NCBI GenBank assembly: GCA_019054805.1
Contig: JAHQIY010000006.1
Span: 5,084,001 to 5,148,000, forward strand
Length of the DNA: 64,000 nt
Source: Brachionus manjavacas
Taxonomy: Eukaryota; Rotifera; Eurotatoria; Ploima; Brachionidae
Reading direction: 5' to 3'
The position numbers and the translations under genes are program-made. The notes beneath the pieces are model-generated. The model did not search any database, was not told where the DNA came from, and worked only from the letters and a program-made list of their open reading frames with translations. This document shows, in pieces, positions 1 to 10,473 of this stretch (positions are counted from its first letter, which is position 1; each line of letters begins with the position of its first letter).

Positions 1-90
1 ACAAACAAAATATGACTCACGTAAAATAAGAAAAATAAAAATTTCAGCTACCGAAAATTCAAAGTTTAAAATAAATCGGAAGATGTTTTT

Positions 91-507
91 TTAAGGATTT
101 TTTTTTGAATATTTTCTCATTTTTTGAATCGAATTACTTTTGAAAATAAAAATAAACTTACAGTTTAGAGAATTTATTTTTCTGTTCGAAGAAGACCTGG
201 TTGCGTATCCACTTGTCGAAGGACCAACAAATTCTTCACTATTACTTTTATTTATTGTTTCAGAATTATCTGTTTTAAAATTGCTCCCGTTTTTGAATAA
301 TTTTCCAAAGTTATTCTCTCCTTCGAAGTAGTTTACTTGTTGATGTTTTCTCCTTAATTGGAAAAAAAACAAATTAAATTTTTTGAATTTAAATTGACTA
401 GTTTTGACCATCACAGCACTTTGGCACAATTTTTTATTTCTTTTAATTCCAACAATATTTATAAACTTTTCAGAAACAAATTTAGAAAAAAAACAATTTT
501 TTGCCAC
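91..507 (-). CDS. Uncharacterised protein, 5' part (runs off window)
   Basis: I do not recognise this gene. An ATG at 507 opens a reading frame rich in Lys, Asn and Ser. The stretch from about 353 down to 169 looks like a real exon: it follows a pyrimidine-rich tract ending in AG and stops at a consensus GTAAGT donor (minus strand, near 168). It encodes a polar segment containing the motif GPSTSGYATRSSS. The part between the ATG and this exon includes a Phe/Lys-rich stretch that may be intron, so the N-terminus is uncertain. Sequence below 168 is mostly intron-like, with a possible small exon near 20-45. The gene continues beyond position 1. Coding status is moderately likely; function is unknown. 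Confidence 0.35.
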   Translation of the reverse strand: MAKNCFFSKFVSEKFINIVGIKRNKKLCQSAVMVKTSQFKFKKFNLFFFQLRRKHQQVNYFEGENNFGKLFKNGSNFKTDNSETINKSNSEEFVGPSTSGYATRSSSNRKINSLNCKFIFIFKSNSIQKMRKYSKKNP

Positions 508-1050
508 TATAATTGCATCACTATTACCAAAATAATTGCGAATTTTACTCGCTCTTAAATTAATTCCTTTTTATAGGCTTTTTTTTTTCAAATTCAAAAT
601 TCGTTTTAATTCTGTAAATAACGACGCGAAAATTTACTAGTAAAACAAATTATCTAATATAATAATCAAAATGTCTAACTGTGTAACAAAAAAAAACAAA
701 ATTTTGAACAAGCTTTTTTCTAAACAAATTATTTTAATTATCAACAAAATAATTAATTTTAAATCAAATTTGCATTTTTAGTGTCAACTTTTTTTATTAT
801 TTAGTGCTCTTTTTTTGCTTTTATCCTTGATTAAGAAGCCAAATGTCATTTAAAAAAACACCAAATAAATAAAATGATAAATAAGATTTATAGAAATATC
901 CAACTCCATTGTGTAAATGCTACCAAACAATTTCTACTTTTTTTCCTGAACTATCAAATATTAAACATGTCTAACCTCTATAATATATCAGAATCCAAAA
1001 TTTTATCTTGACTTTTGACCAACTTTGTTTCAAAGCACCATGTCTATAAG
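508..1050. other. Intergenic, contains a retroelement 3' tail
   Basis: No coding exon is visible. About 880-985 matches the 3' end of the non-LTR retrotransposon copies at 36930-37030 and 39050-39145: it carries the words ATATCCAACTCC, CCTGAACTATCAAA and TTAAACATGT in the same order and spacing. It is a 5'-truncated dead copy. The rest is AT-rich and featureless. Confidence 0.55.
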
Positions 1051-1055
1051 AAAAT

Positions 1056-2028
1056 AACGTAATCATCCGAATTGAGTGAAATGTCTTTAAAATAGAGTAC
1101 TCTTTTTTAGCGACATGTTATTCAAAATTGAGCACTGTTTAAAAAAAAAATAAAATTCAATTTTAGTGACATGTAATAAGAAAGTGAACACATTTTAAAA
1201 CTATTAACAATTGTTGGGTCTAGTAATCAGATGATAACATGTTATCATTTGGCACCATACCGGTTATGTTAACATCCTGATAACTAAATTGTTATCAGCG
1301 GCTTATGTTATCAAAAAGAGTTTATTAAAAACAAAACTAAAAAAGATGCTACCATTTCCTCAATCCTCTATGGTATCATCTTGACAATTTTGCTATCAAA
1401 TAATATATAAAAAAAAAGGTTTTTTCAAAAAAGCTGATTTGTATCTTTTTAAACGAAACAAAAGTCTAAATTAAAATTATTAATTTTGATTATTTTTTTA
1501 CGTCTGCGAAACATGTGTAAAAAAGTCTAAATAAATTTTGTACTCATCAGTTAACAATCCGTCTAACAAAATAATCATCAAGTTACAATCTAATAATAAA
1601 AATAAAATCTTTTAATTTTTGTATTTTTTAATTTTGTTTATATCATAATCAACAAATTCAATTTAAAAAAATTCCTCTAAAAAATTTTTAAATTTCTCAG
1701 AACTATTTTAAATTAAAGATCAAAAGTAAAAAATAAATTTTACCAAAAAAATAGAAATTTTATCAAAAGTTAATTTATGTTATCATAGATTGATTTTTGT
1801 TATCATTTTTGATAACACAAAGCACTGATGATAGACATAACCGGTATGGTACCACATGATAACACTATCGACTAGACCCCAATTGTTAAAGCTTATGTAA
1901 ATTTTTTTAAATTGAAAATTGAATTTACTATGTTTTTTAACTACGTTTTAGTCGGAAGTTTTTTTTTTAAATGGGTCAAATTTATTCACTTTTTAGTGAC
2001 ATGTCACTAAATTCGAATAATTACGCTA
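1056..2028. repeat. Candidate outer terminal-inverted-repeat element (host of nested MITE)
   Basis: The left end near 1056 and the reverse complement of the right end near 2028 share an imperfect repeat of about 30 bp with the consensus GTAATNATNCGAATT then AGTGANATGTC. Further copies of the word GACATGT lie inside both ends (near 1112, 1168 and 1997). No coding capacity or clear target-site duplication is visible. It looks like an old non-autonomous DNA transposon interrupted by the element at 1216-1879. Confidence 0.4.
1208..1887. mobile_element. MITE with 8-bp target-site duplication
   Basis: The body is 1216-1879 (664 bp), starting GGGTCTAGT and ending ACTAGACCC. The direct repeat CAATTGTT flanks both sides (1208-1215 and 1880-1887). 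Inside the termini the inverted match continues through ACCATACCGGTTATG. The subterminal regions are packed with GTTATC/GATAAC words in both orientations. No transposase is encoded. An 8-bp duplication fits hAT-, P- or Merlin-type elements; the family is not decided. Confidence 0.75.
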
Positions 2029-2223
2029 ATTAAAATCAACTTGCAGATTTACTGCAAAAGATCGAATTTAAGAGCCTAAAAACAGGAGCAAAAATTTATT
2101 TGAATTTTAAATTTTTTTTATGTTGCTCTTTGTAATTGTGGAATGGTCAAAAAATGATTAGTCAAAGCACCATCACCATCACCACCAGTGTATTACAAGG
2201 CTAGGTGTTATTATTGTGTCACA

Positions 2224-5200
2224 TTACCTTGATCTGTTAGAGCGCATTTTTTCGAGCTCAGCCGCTTCGAATCTCTTGCGCATCTCGATCAACTTTTCCT
2301 CGCAAAAAGACTCCAGACGAAGTGTCATGCTGTAAATGGCCGACCTTTTGTTGGTATTGAACGCCTTGGAGTTTTTGAACAGCAGCTTGCAATCTTTTTC
2401 GAACAGATCAAAGTCACTGTTGTACATGTTGTAGTTGAGTCTGCTTCTGATTATCGAAAAGTCAATTGGCTTCTTGATCAGCTGGCCATAGTCGGGATAG
2501 AGCTCTGGATCAACACTTTGTCTGAAGGGACCCGAGTCCGGGTGTCTCATGATGCGTTTGAGCAATTTTTTGGCCTCGTCCTTCCACGAATAGGCGCCGC
2601 TTGCACTGTGCTCTTGATCGGCAGCGCCCTGGTTGCTCTCTTCGGCCGCCTGGTGCCTGCTTCTCAAGTTGAACCTCAAATTGCCGGTTGCCGATTGAGG
2701 GTCGGCCCGGAGGCGCCTCGAGGTGCGTCGAGCGGCGCTCGGGCTCGCCTGGGTCTCGTTCAAATTGGAGTCCTTGCACAAACGTTTGTAGATGGGCCGC
2801 GGGTTGGAGCAGTCCGCGTCCAAAATAAACTCGACGAGGACCTGGGTGAGCAGAGTGGCCTGTTTGCAGATGTTGCTGTCCGGTTCGTTGAACTCGTGCG
2901 CGTCCTCCTCTATTTTGCGCACGTCCCACTCGATGGCCTCCACTCGGCGATAGTATCGGTTGGCCACTCTTTCTCTGATCGTGTTCAAGTCGATGGGATA
3001 GCCGATGACCATGGCGTAGTGCGGAAAGGCTATCAAATCGACGGGCAAGTTGAACGGCTCGGCAATCGACAGCTCTCGGATTATTTCGATGCCGCTCAAA
3101 ATTCTGTCGCACTGGGTGTCTCGGTCAAGGCCGTGCCACTCGTGCGCACTCGGCTCGTACAACAAACAGGCCGACGAGCGCTCGTCGTCCTCGCTGTGAG
3201 TTGGAGTGGCGGGCACTTCGTCCAAGTCCCATGGACTCAACGCGTCCTGGTCATTGCTGTCCCACACAATCGAAAAGCACTGAAATTCGCTGTGCGGATG
3301 GTGGTCGTGGAAGGGCTTGCGGGCCTCGATTCGGCCGTAGTACCACGAGTCGTCTATGAAGCTTCGGAATGTGTCGTTGGGCTGCCAGTTTTTCTGCAAC
3401 GATTTCTCGTAGTGTTGACGCAATATGACAAAGTCGGCCACGCCCGGCATGTCGTGGTACTTGAGAGTGAGCTTTTGGCCGGTCAAGTGGCCGGTGTGCG
3501 CATCGATCACGTTCAATTTGAGGCAGACTAGGCGCGGCGGCTTTATCTCGATTTGTATGCTCGTTATTTTGGCGAATTCTTTCACTTGACACTTGTTGCT
3601 AGGCAACGTGTGCTCGTCTATTTGGTAGAGCTTTTTTTGGCGCACCGCCTCCACGTACAACTCGTGGCCTTGACGAAAATAGACCACTTCGTCGCCGATT
3701 TGCGGCACGTACGGAGTTTTGCGCGGCCTCACACTGCTAAGCCACTCGGACGGCACACACTCCTGCACTGTCGTTTCGCTCGGTGTCGCCCTTTTCGAGC
3801 TAGCTTTGGCACTTTTTTTCTGACCACTGGTCAACTGACTGCACTGTGCTCTATTGGCCGATCTTTTGGCACTTTTTCGCGGCGACCTGCTCGCCACCGC
3901 CGCCTTGCTAGTGCACGGCCTGTCCACACTCTCACCATCTTCGCTCTCACTCATTTCGCTCATGTCCACCTCGTCTTCATGCTCGTCCTCACGCTCGTCG
4001 TCCTGCTCGCCGTCCAAGGCCAGCTCTAGCTCCTCTTGGTCACTGGGCAACTTTTTTATCTTGTTGGCAATTGTGCTCTTGGCGCCCGTCCTGGCCACTT
4101 GGTCGTCGGACCCGCTGGCCTGTGCGGCCATCTCGTCATCGTCCACCACTCTGAGCACTCGCTTCTTGGTCTTTCTCTTTTTTCTAGAGCGAGGCCCGTG
4201 CTCCCACTCGGAGCTGTCGGTGCGCGCCGAGCTCTCACTCGACAGCGGACTATTGTGCACGTATTCAACGCGCCTGCTGGGCCTGGCGCGTTCCTCGGCG
4301 TCACCGTGAGTGTTGTGGTCGTCGTGGTCGTTGTGGTCGTTGTGGTCGTCGTGGTCGTCCACCTGGATGAACTGCTCGTCCACAGTGTCCTCTTGGACGG
4401 CCTCGGCGTGCTCAGCGCGGCCCCTTGTGCTCTGTTTGTGGCGTCCTCGTTTGGCACAGTTGTCTTTGCTGTTCTCGTCGCGGTAAATGTACACGGAGCC
4501 TTTTTGCTTGAGCTCGATTTGCTTGAATGCGCGGTTGTAGTCGTGCTTTTCGCGGTCGAATCGCTGCCGGCGAGTTGCCTCGCTCGTGCGCCGCTCCGCA
4601 CCGTCCAACGGGTCGATCAGACTCTTGAGCCATGCGTTGCGAGCGCGCACTGTCTCCAGCAGCGGCTCGTCCGCCTCTCGGTCGCCGATTATCTCCGACA
4701 GGCCGTTCTCGTTGGTTATTATGTGCGGCACGAGCTGCGAGTCGGTGAGATTTTGGCGGCCCGGCACCAAACGCTGCAGCTGCGAGTCGTACGGGTTGCC
4801 GTCCGCGTCCACCAGAAACGGCGGCGGCATCAGGTGCGGCGGCGCTTGGGTCTGCTCGTCGAGCACGAAGCCGTTCAAGTCGCGCATCAACGGACGGTAG
4901 TCCGTGTGGAAAAATAGCTGATCGGGCACTTTTTTGTAGTTTTGGTCGAGACCGAACGAGAATATGGTGAGGTTGCCGTGCGAGTCTGTCGAGGCGAACA
5001 TGTCCGATGTGCACGACCACTTGGTGTCGAATAGGCAGCCGTGGCCCTCGTTCTCTATTCGGTTGTAGAATTTTTTTATCATTTTGCCGCTCAGGATGTT
5101 CCAAATGATCACGTTGCCGTCGTGGCCGGCGCTCAGCAGCACTCGCGGGTCTTTCGGATGAGCTTCGAGCACGAATATTTCGTTCGAGTGAGAGGTGAGC

Positions 5201-8200
5201 TCGTGGACTAGCTGGGCGTCCCTCGAGTTCCATACTTTGATCACAAAATTGTTCTGCGCAGTAATTACCAAAGAGTCGTCGCAGTTCCATGCCACCATTG
5301 TCACACTCGATTTTTTGCTCAGCAGCTCCGAAAAGTCGCTCACGTCCGATCTTAACAAAACAAAAATAATTTTTTTTTCTTTTTTCACTTGGAAAAATTA
5401 TTATCTCTTGAGAATAGATATTTTACACCATGCTTTTGCTTATTTTACTTTGTAGAAAAACCTCAATAATAAGCTCACAAGTTTTTGTCAGACTTGGAAA
5501 GTTAAACCCGAAGTTGGCTCTGGTTTTTGGTGGAAAAAAAATTTGAAAGTCAAATTTAATCTGATTTTTAAATTTAAAAAATCTACTCTTAATTCAGCGG
5601 TGGGGAAGTTTGGGGCAAAAACTGTAGCAAAATATACCAAATTAGATTGAGACCCAGTTTTGTTTCAATTATTAACAATTATTTGAAAAATTACTGTATA
5701 ACATTTTCAAACAAAATTTGTTAAAAGTAAACAAAATCAAAAAAAAAATTTATCTTTATGATTAGAGAATGAGCTATAGAAAATGAGCGTGTTTTTATAG
5801 CTAATTATTCTTTTGTGTCCTTTAGTGTCATTTTGTGTCCTTTACTTAATAAAGAATAACTATCCAACTATTCAATTAATTACATTTCTTAAATTTTTCA
5901 GCATTTTTAATTATTATTATATTTAAATTTGAAATTCTCGATACAGTTTTTTTGGTCGCATATTAAAGCGTCATTTACTTTGATTAAACGTCAATAAAAT
6001 TAATGTAAATTAAATGTATTAATTGTCATTGAAAAGATTAAATGTAACTTAAATGTATTAATTGTCAAAGTCAAAATGGTAACTTATTTCAATGAACCAT
6101 GGCTCGAATCTTACGACCCCAATAAATAATTTTATGGGGAATCGGGGGGTTATGAAGATATTCATGAGGCTTTCGATGAATAAATTGAAGCTCAAGACAA
6201 ATTAAGGAACACTTTAATTGAAACTGAGGTAGAAGAAGGTAATAATGAGACTACCCTAGCAGCAAATTCCTACAATAACGCTGTTATCCCATTTAATAAT
6301 GTGGAAGCATATAATTGGTGTTGATTAAAGCCAAGGATTATTCGAGTCCTTTCCAGCTGAAGCTTGCGACATACCTTTAGGAAAATAAAGAGGAGTAGGA
6401 CGACCAAAAAAGGAATTAAAAGCATTAGCAATGAAATAATTGAAAATATTTTCTTAATTTTTTTATGATTAAAATTTTTTTTTTTGACTCTTTACTTTAT
6501 AACATTTAATTTTATTATGTGATAACTTATTACTTAAAATGACAACTATTACTTTTAATTTACGATTCATACATTCAATTGACTAATTTTTATGTTGACT
6601 AATTAATATAAATAAATGACGATTTGATCTTTTTTTAATTGACATTTAATCAAAATAAATGACACTTTAATATAATTTCTTTTTTAAATAAAGCAAAAAA
6701 ATTAATTTTTTAAAATTTAGAGTAAGTACTTATAAATTAAAAAAACATTCTAAAATTTTCTCAATAATGCAAAGCCGGATCCGTAAGCCTGGGCTACGCC
6801 CCGGACCCCTTTTACTTATCTCAGATTTTGTTAAAATAAATCTAATTTCAAAATAAACCCATAGTCAATAAATGGTTTATTTTGATGCCAGATGGTGTAG
6901 CCAGATGTTGCATTTTTAATTTTTTTAAAAAAAGGATACCTTTTTCAATTTATACTAAATCAAAGTTATAAAAGGTCCAAGATATGCACGGTAATTTTTC
7001 AGTTATTTTACCGTGCATATCTTGGACCTTTTATAACTTTGATTTAGTATAAATTGAAAAAGGTATCCTTTTTTTAAAAAATTAAAAATGCAACATCTGG
7101 CTACACCTTTTCTCCCAAAATACAATCTTCAATTTCTATTTTAAATCAGTCATATCAATAATCAAATTGAATTTTGTAGATATCATATTTTTTGTCTTTG
7201 ATTCATGAAAATTTTTTTATAGATTAAAAAAGTGTAACATGATGTGTTACAATTTTTTTAGAATTATTATTTTATCTTAGGGGGGGTCTTAGCTCGAACA
7301 CTCATCGTCCCACATTCCTTCTCGCCAAACGCACAACCAGTCATCATAGCGATTCAAGTTGTTTTGGATTGCTCGCAGGGTGCTTCCCTGCTTTGACTTA
7401 ATTTATTATTATTTTTATTATTATCTTTAATTTAAATTTTTACAAAAAAATTTTTTTACAAAAAAATTATAATGAATTTCGCCACCTTAACATTAGATTT
7501 GCATTTATTTTTATCAATAGCACAGGTTGTAGCTTCTCTTCTTTTAACGGAATAGGGAGGAAAAAATATGATTTAAATTCTGAAAAAGCAAATAAAGAAA
7601 AAATCCATAGTGGTTTAAGTTAGAATAATGTTTGATGCAAATTTTTAACTTGTAGTGGAGCAATTTTCATTTAGAATAAAATTTGAACAACTGAAGCATT
7701 AATTCTTCATTTGAACGAATTTCCTTGTCAATAAATCTAATATTTTTTTTACTTTTCTAGAGTTTTTGAGCCATCTATGAGAATGTTTTTTAGTTGATGG
7801 GCTTCGAAGCTCCAAATTTTGGCCGTGCCATCTTTGCTTCCGCTCAAGAATCTTGCTGATGTATTGGCAAATTGAATGCTGTCGACCCAGTTGGTGTGTG
7901 ATTCAATCTCGCAGATTTTATTCGGTTCTCCGTTCTCAAAAGAATAGACTCTTATTGCGTAGTCATTGCTTCCGGCTGCAAGAAAAAGACCTCCTTTTGT
8001 AAAATATTTTTTTTAAATTATAAAAAATTATTTTTTCCTTTAATTTTACCTGGACTAAATGAAAGACAAAGCATTTGGCTTCCGGGTCTCGATTTTTCAA
8101 TAAATCTTTTCGGCTTGGGACTAAGTAATTTTTAAATTTTGTTAATAAAAAAAGGGGAAATAAAAATAAATTTATTTCTACTTGAACTCCAATGTCTCAG

Positions 8201-10473
8201 AATTCCAATTCCAAAAGCACATTACTCCATCGCTGCCCGACGAAGCAAGCCAACGCGTAGATCCACAACAATAAGGTGAAAACTAGCAATAAAAAGTATT
8301 TAATTTGTTGTTGATTAAAAATGAAAGTGAATAAAATTAATGAAAAAAATTAAAAACAATTTGTCAATAATTCATCAAAAATACAAAAAATTCAACAAAA
8401 TCAATAACGATACTGATGATACATTTATTTTAGAGAATGGTAATAATTGATTAAAAAATTTTTTTATTATATTATTTATAAAACTTTTTCTTTTTGGCTT
8501 TGTCTTTGTTCTATTCAATTAGATAATTTTATTACAAAAAAATAAAGAACTGTTCTAATAAAATGAAAAGTGATTATTATTAGCGTTCATTTTTAATTAT
8601 ATTGAAAAAAAAGAAATAAAAATTGAGTTGATGATTAACAAAATTTAAAGGTAAAATTATTAATCATATCAACATAGTCAACATCCAGGAATTCATACAT
8701 TAAAAAAATGATAAATTAAATATGAATTAAAATGAAATAAGTTTGAAAATATCTTCTTTTTTAACCATTATATAATATTACCTAACCATTAGTTTGATGA
8801 CTTAATTTATAGTATATGATATATTTCTGCATCTAATTCTGTTAATTTAAATATTTAGATTAAAGAAGAATGAGATTTTTTTCAACATTAAGTTAAGAAA
8901 GATTAAAATACAACAGATTTGACAAATTATTTAATAAATTATTTTTATGTTAAAATTTTATTAAAAATTAAAATCAATTTACTTCAATAGAGGTGACCAT
9001 GGATGTGTGAGACTGTAATATTGATTTGCATTCGGTGGTTTTAAGGCTCCAGATTCTTAGAGTTTTGTCACAACTACCCGAAGCTAAAAGTGTATTCTCA
9101 AAATTTATATCTATATCACTAATTTCTTTTTCATGCCCCCTAAATGTGGCTAATAAACGACCATCATAAGCACTCCAGGCTTTTATCAGATTGTCATCTG
9201 CACCAGTTAAAATGTAGCGACCAGTACGATCAAAGCAAATACAATAGACAGCGGACAAGTGTCCGAAAATTCGCTTTTGCATCATTACGGACCGATAATG
9301 GTCTGGTTGAATGAAGCCTGTTGACAATTCTCTTCCGTCTATTTGACGCTTAAACAAATTCATTATTAAATTGACCCCGCTATTCTTTGATTTGGTTGAA
9401 TGGTTAGAATAGTTTTTGTTTGGGAAGTATTTGAGGTAAAAATCTCTTGGCATTGCGTCAAGATTTGAATTTTTGTTCAAGTTTGCTTCTTGTTTTTTTT
9501 TTTGTTTTTGAACATCTTAAAAAAATATATATTTATATAATGAATTGAAAAAAGATAATTTTGAGTTCAAATTTAGTAAAAATAAATTTTGATTTTAAAT
9601 TAAATTAATTAATAAAACAAATAAATACAATTTTTTTTTACAAGTAAAAGTTAAGTTTATTTTGCTTATTTTTTTTGGTTTTCAGATTGATTGTTTTCGG
9701 AATCAAAAATAAAAAGTGGCCAATTTTTTTTTAAAAAAGCTCAATTATTTTAAAATGATTCTCTTTGATCTTTGAACAATTTAATTTAAAAAAATAAAAT
9801 TACATTGACCAAAAAATAATTTAAAACATCAAAAAATTTAGATATTATATATCTAATCTAAATTCAATTTTGAAAGATACGCCCACAAAAATGTGAAAGC
9901 ATTCAAAAGTTTAAAAATTCACATTTAGAGAGAATTTTTTTGATTTTTTCTTTTTGATCAAAAAATTCCAACTCACCTTGTAAGATAGAAAATTGACCGA
10001 TGCCAAGCAGCGAGTTCAAACCAGTGAAGTTAATGTCCAGCTGATTCTCTACCAAATTTCGAATTTGATTACACATTTGGAGTAGGAAATTTGCGGGTAC
10101 ATGTGATAATGAGGTAGACTAATTAATTTAAAATTTTAAATTAGCTGTTTTGTTTGTGTATAGTTTACCATCTCATGGAAAGAGCGCTCATGTCTAGCTC
10201 CTGTCCAGTCAATCCGAGGTGGCAGAACCTTAAAAAATCAAATTATTAAATTCTTGGAGTTATTCAGCCCATGAAAATCATTTACTTTGAATTGTTCTAG
10301 TTGTTCGATCAGCAAGTCCGACGTTTCTCTGAATGGTGAGTTCCTCAGAAAATTGGCAATCAAAAAGTATAGTTCTAATCAATTGACCCATTAGTATTTT
10401 ATTTATTGAATTTAAATTTAAAAAGTGACCAACCTGGTAGAACGCTTTCGTTAGCCAGATGTAAATCGGGCAT
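2224..10473 (-). CDS. BRWD: BRWD/PHIP-family WD40-double-bromodomain chromatin protein
   Basis: Nine exons read 10473-10434, 10374-10286, 10228-10169, 10118-9977, 9515-8983, 8282-8182, 8120-8050, 7993-7753 and 5350-2224. They sum to 4404 nt (1467 aa). The start [13 protein letters not shown] leads into the family motif [12 protein letters not shown]40 repeats begin near residue 190 ([17 protein letters not shown]) and run to about 560, followed by the family signature [22 protein letters not shown]. An acidic Ser/Arg-rich linker has a His-Asp-Asn repeat. A cryptic-Tudor region ([16 protein letters not shown]) precedes two bromodomains near 1170-1250 and 1350-1450. Known relatives (PHIP, BRWD1/3) are nuclear readers of methylated and acetylated histone H3, and DCAF-type substrate receptors of CUL4-DDB1. 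The last exon is intronless over 3.1 kb and far more GC-rich than the other eight. Family assignment is very secure. Confidence 0.95.
5960..6673. mobile_element. TIR element with decayed internal ORF
   Basis: The left end (ATATTAAAGCGTCATTTA) and the inverted right end (ATATTAAAGTGTCATTTA) match over about 36 bp, and continue with GATTAAA.GTCAAT. TA dinucleotides flank a TTAAAG..CTTTAA core, compatible with a TA target site. Between them a plus-strand frame begins [16 protein letters not shown] near 6075. It is broken by several stops and ends in a [12 protein letters not shown] segment resembling an AT-hook. Subrepeats of TAAATGTCA crowd both ends. It is probably a degenerate DNA transposon or transduced gene fragment. 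Confidence 0.55.
6894..7107. repeat. 214-bp near-perfect palindrome (hairpin)
   Basis: Two arms of about 100 bp, starting GGTGTAGCCAGATGTTGC and ending with its exact inverse, surround a short spacer. The arms differ by about one base in an A/T run. The sequence lies in the BRWD intron, so a transcript would fold into a roughly 100-bp stem. It could be a fold-back transposon or a small-RNA hairpin precursor. Confidence 0.85.
7275..7385 (-). pseudogene. Possible retroelement coding remnant
   Basis: This is a GC-richer patch within the AT-rich intron. On the minus strand one frame reads [18 protein letters not shown] before a stop, with no splice context. It resembles the connection region after the reverse-transcriptase palm of non-LTR elements, where a helix with LN.Y..W is common. 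The match is short and by eye only. Confidence 0.25.

Larger units (their letters stand above)
5351..7752. other. 2.4-kb intron of the BRWD gene, filled with repeats
   Basis: This is the only large intron of the gene. It carries a TIR element (5960-6673), a 214-bp palindrome (6894-7107) and a GC-richer patch at 7275-7385. The donor is GTAAAA just below 7753 and the acceptor is TTAAG just above 5350, both read on the minus strand. Confidence 0.8.

Noticed and set aside
2510-5290. Several long open frames on both strands overlapping the BRWD last exon
   Set aside because: They are shadows caused by the exon's high GC content. The BRWD frame alone carries conserved domains, and the others are low-complexity Arg/Ala/Val-rich text.
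6775-6808. GC-rich stretch GCCGGATCCGTAAGCCTGG.. as an RNA gene
   Set aside because: It is too short and shows no cloverleaf or other recognisable RNA fold.
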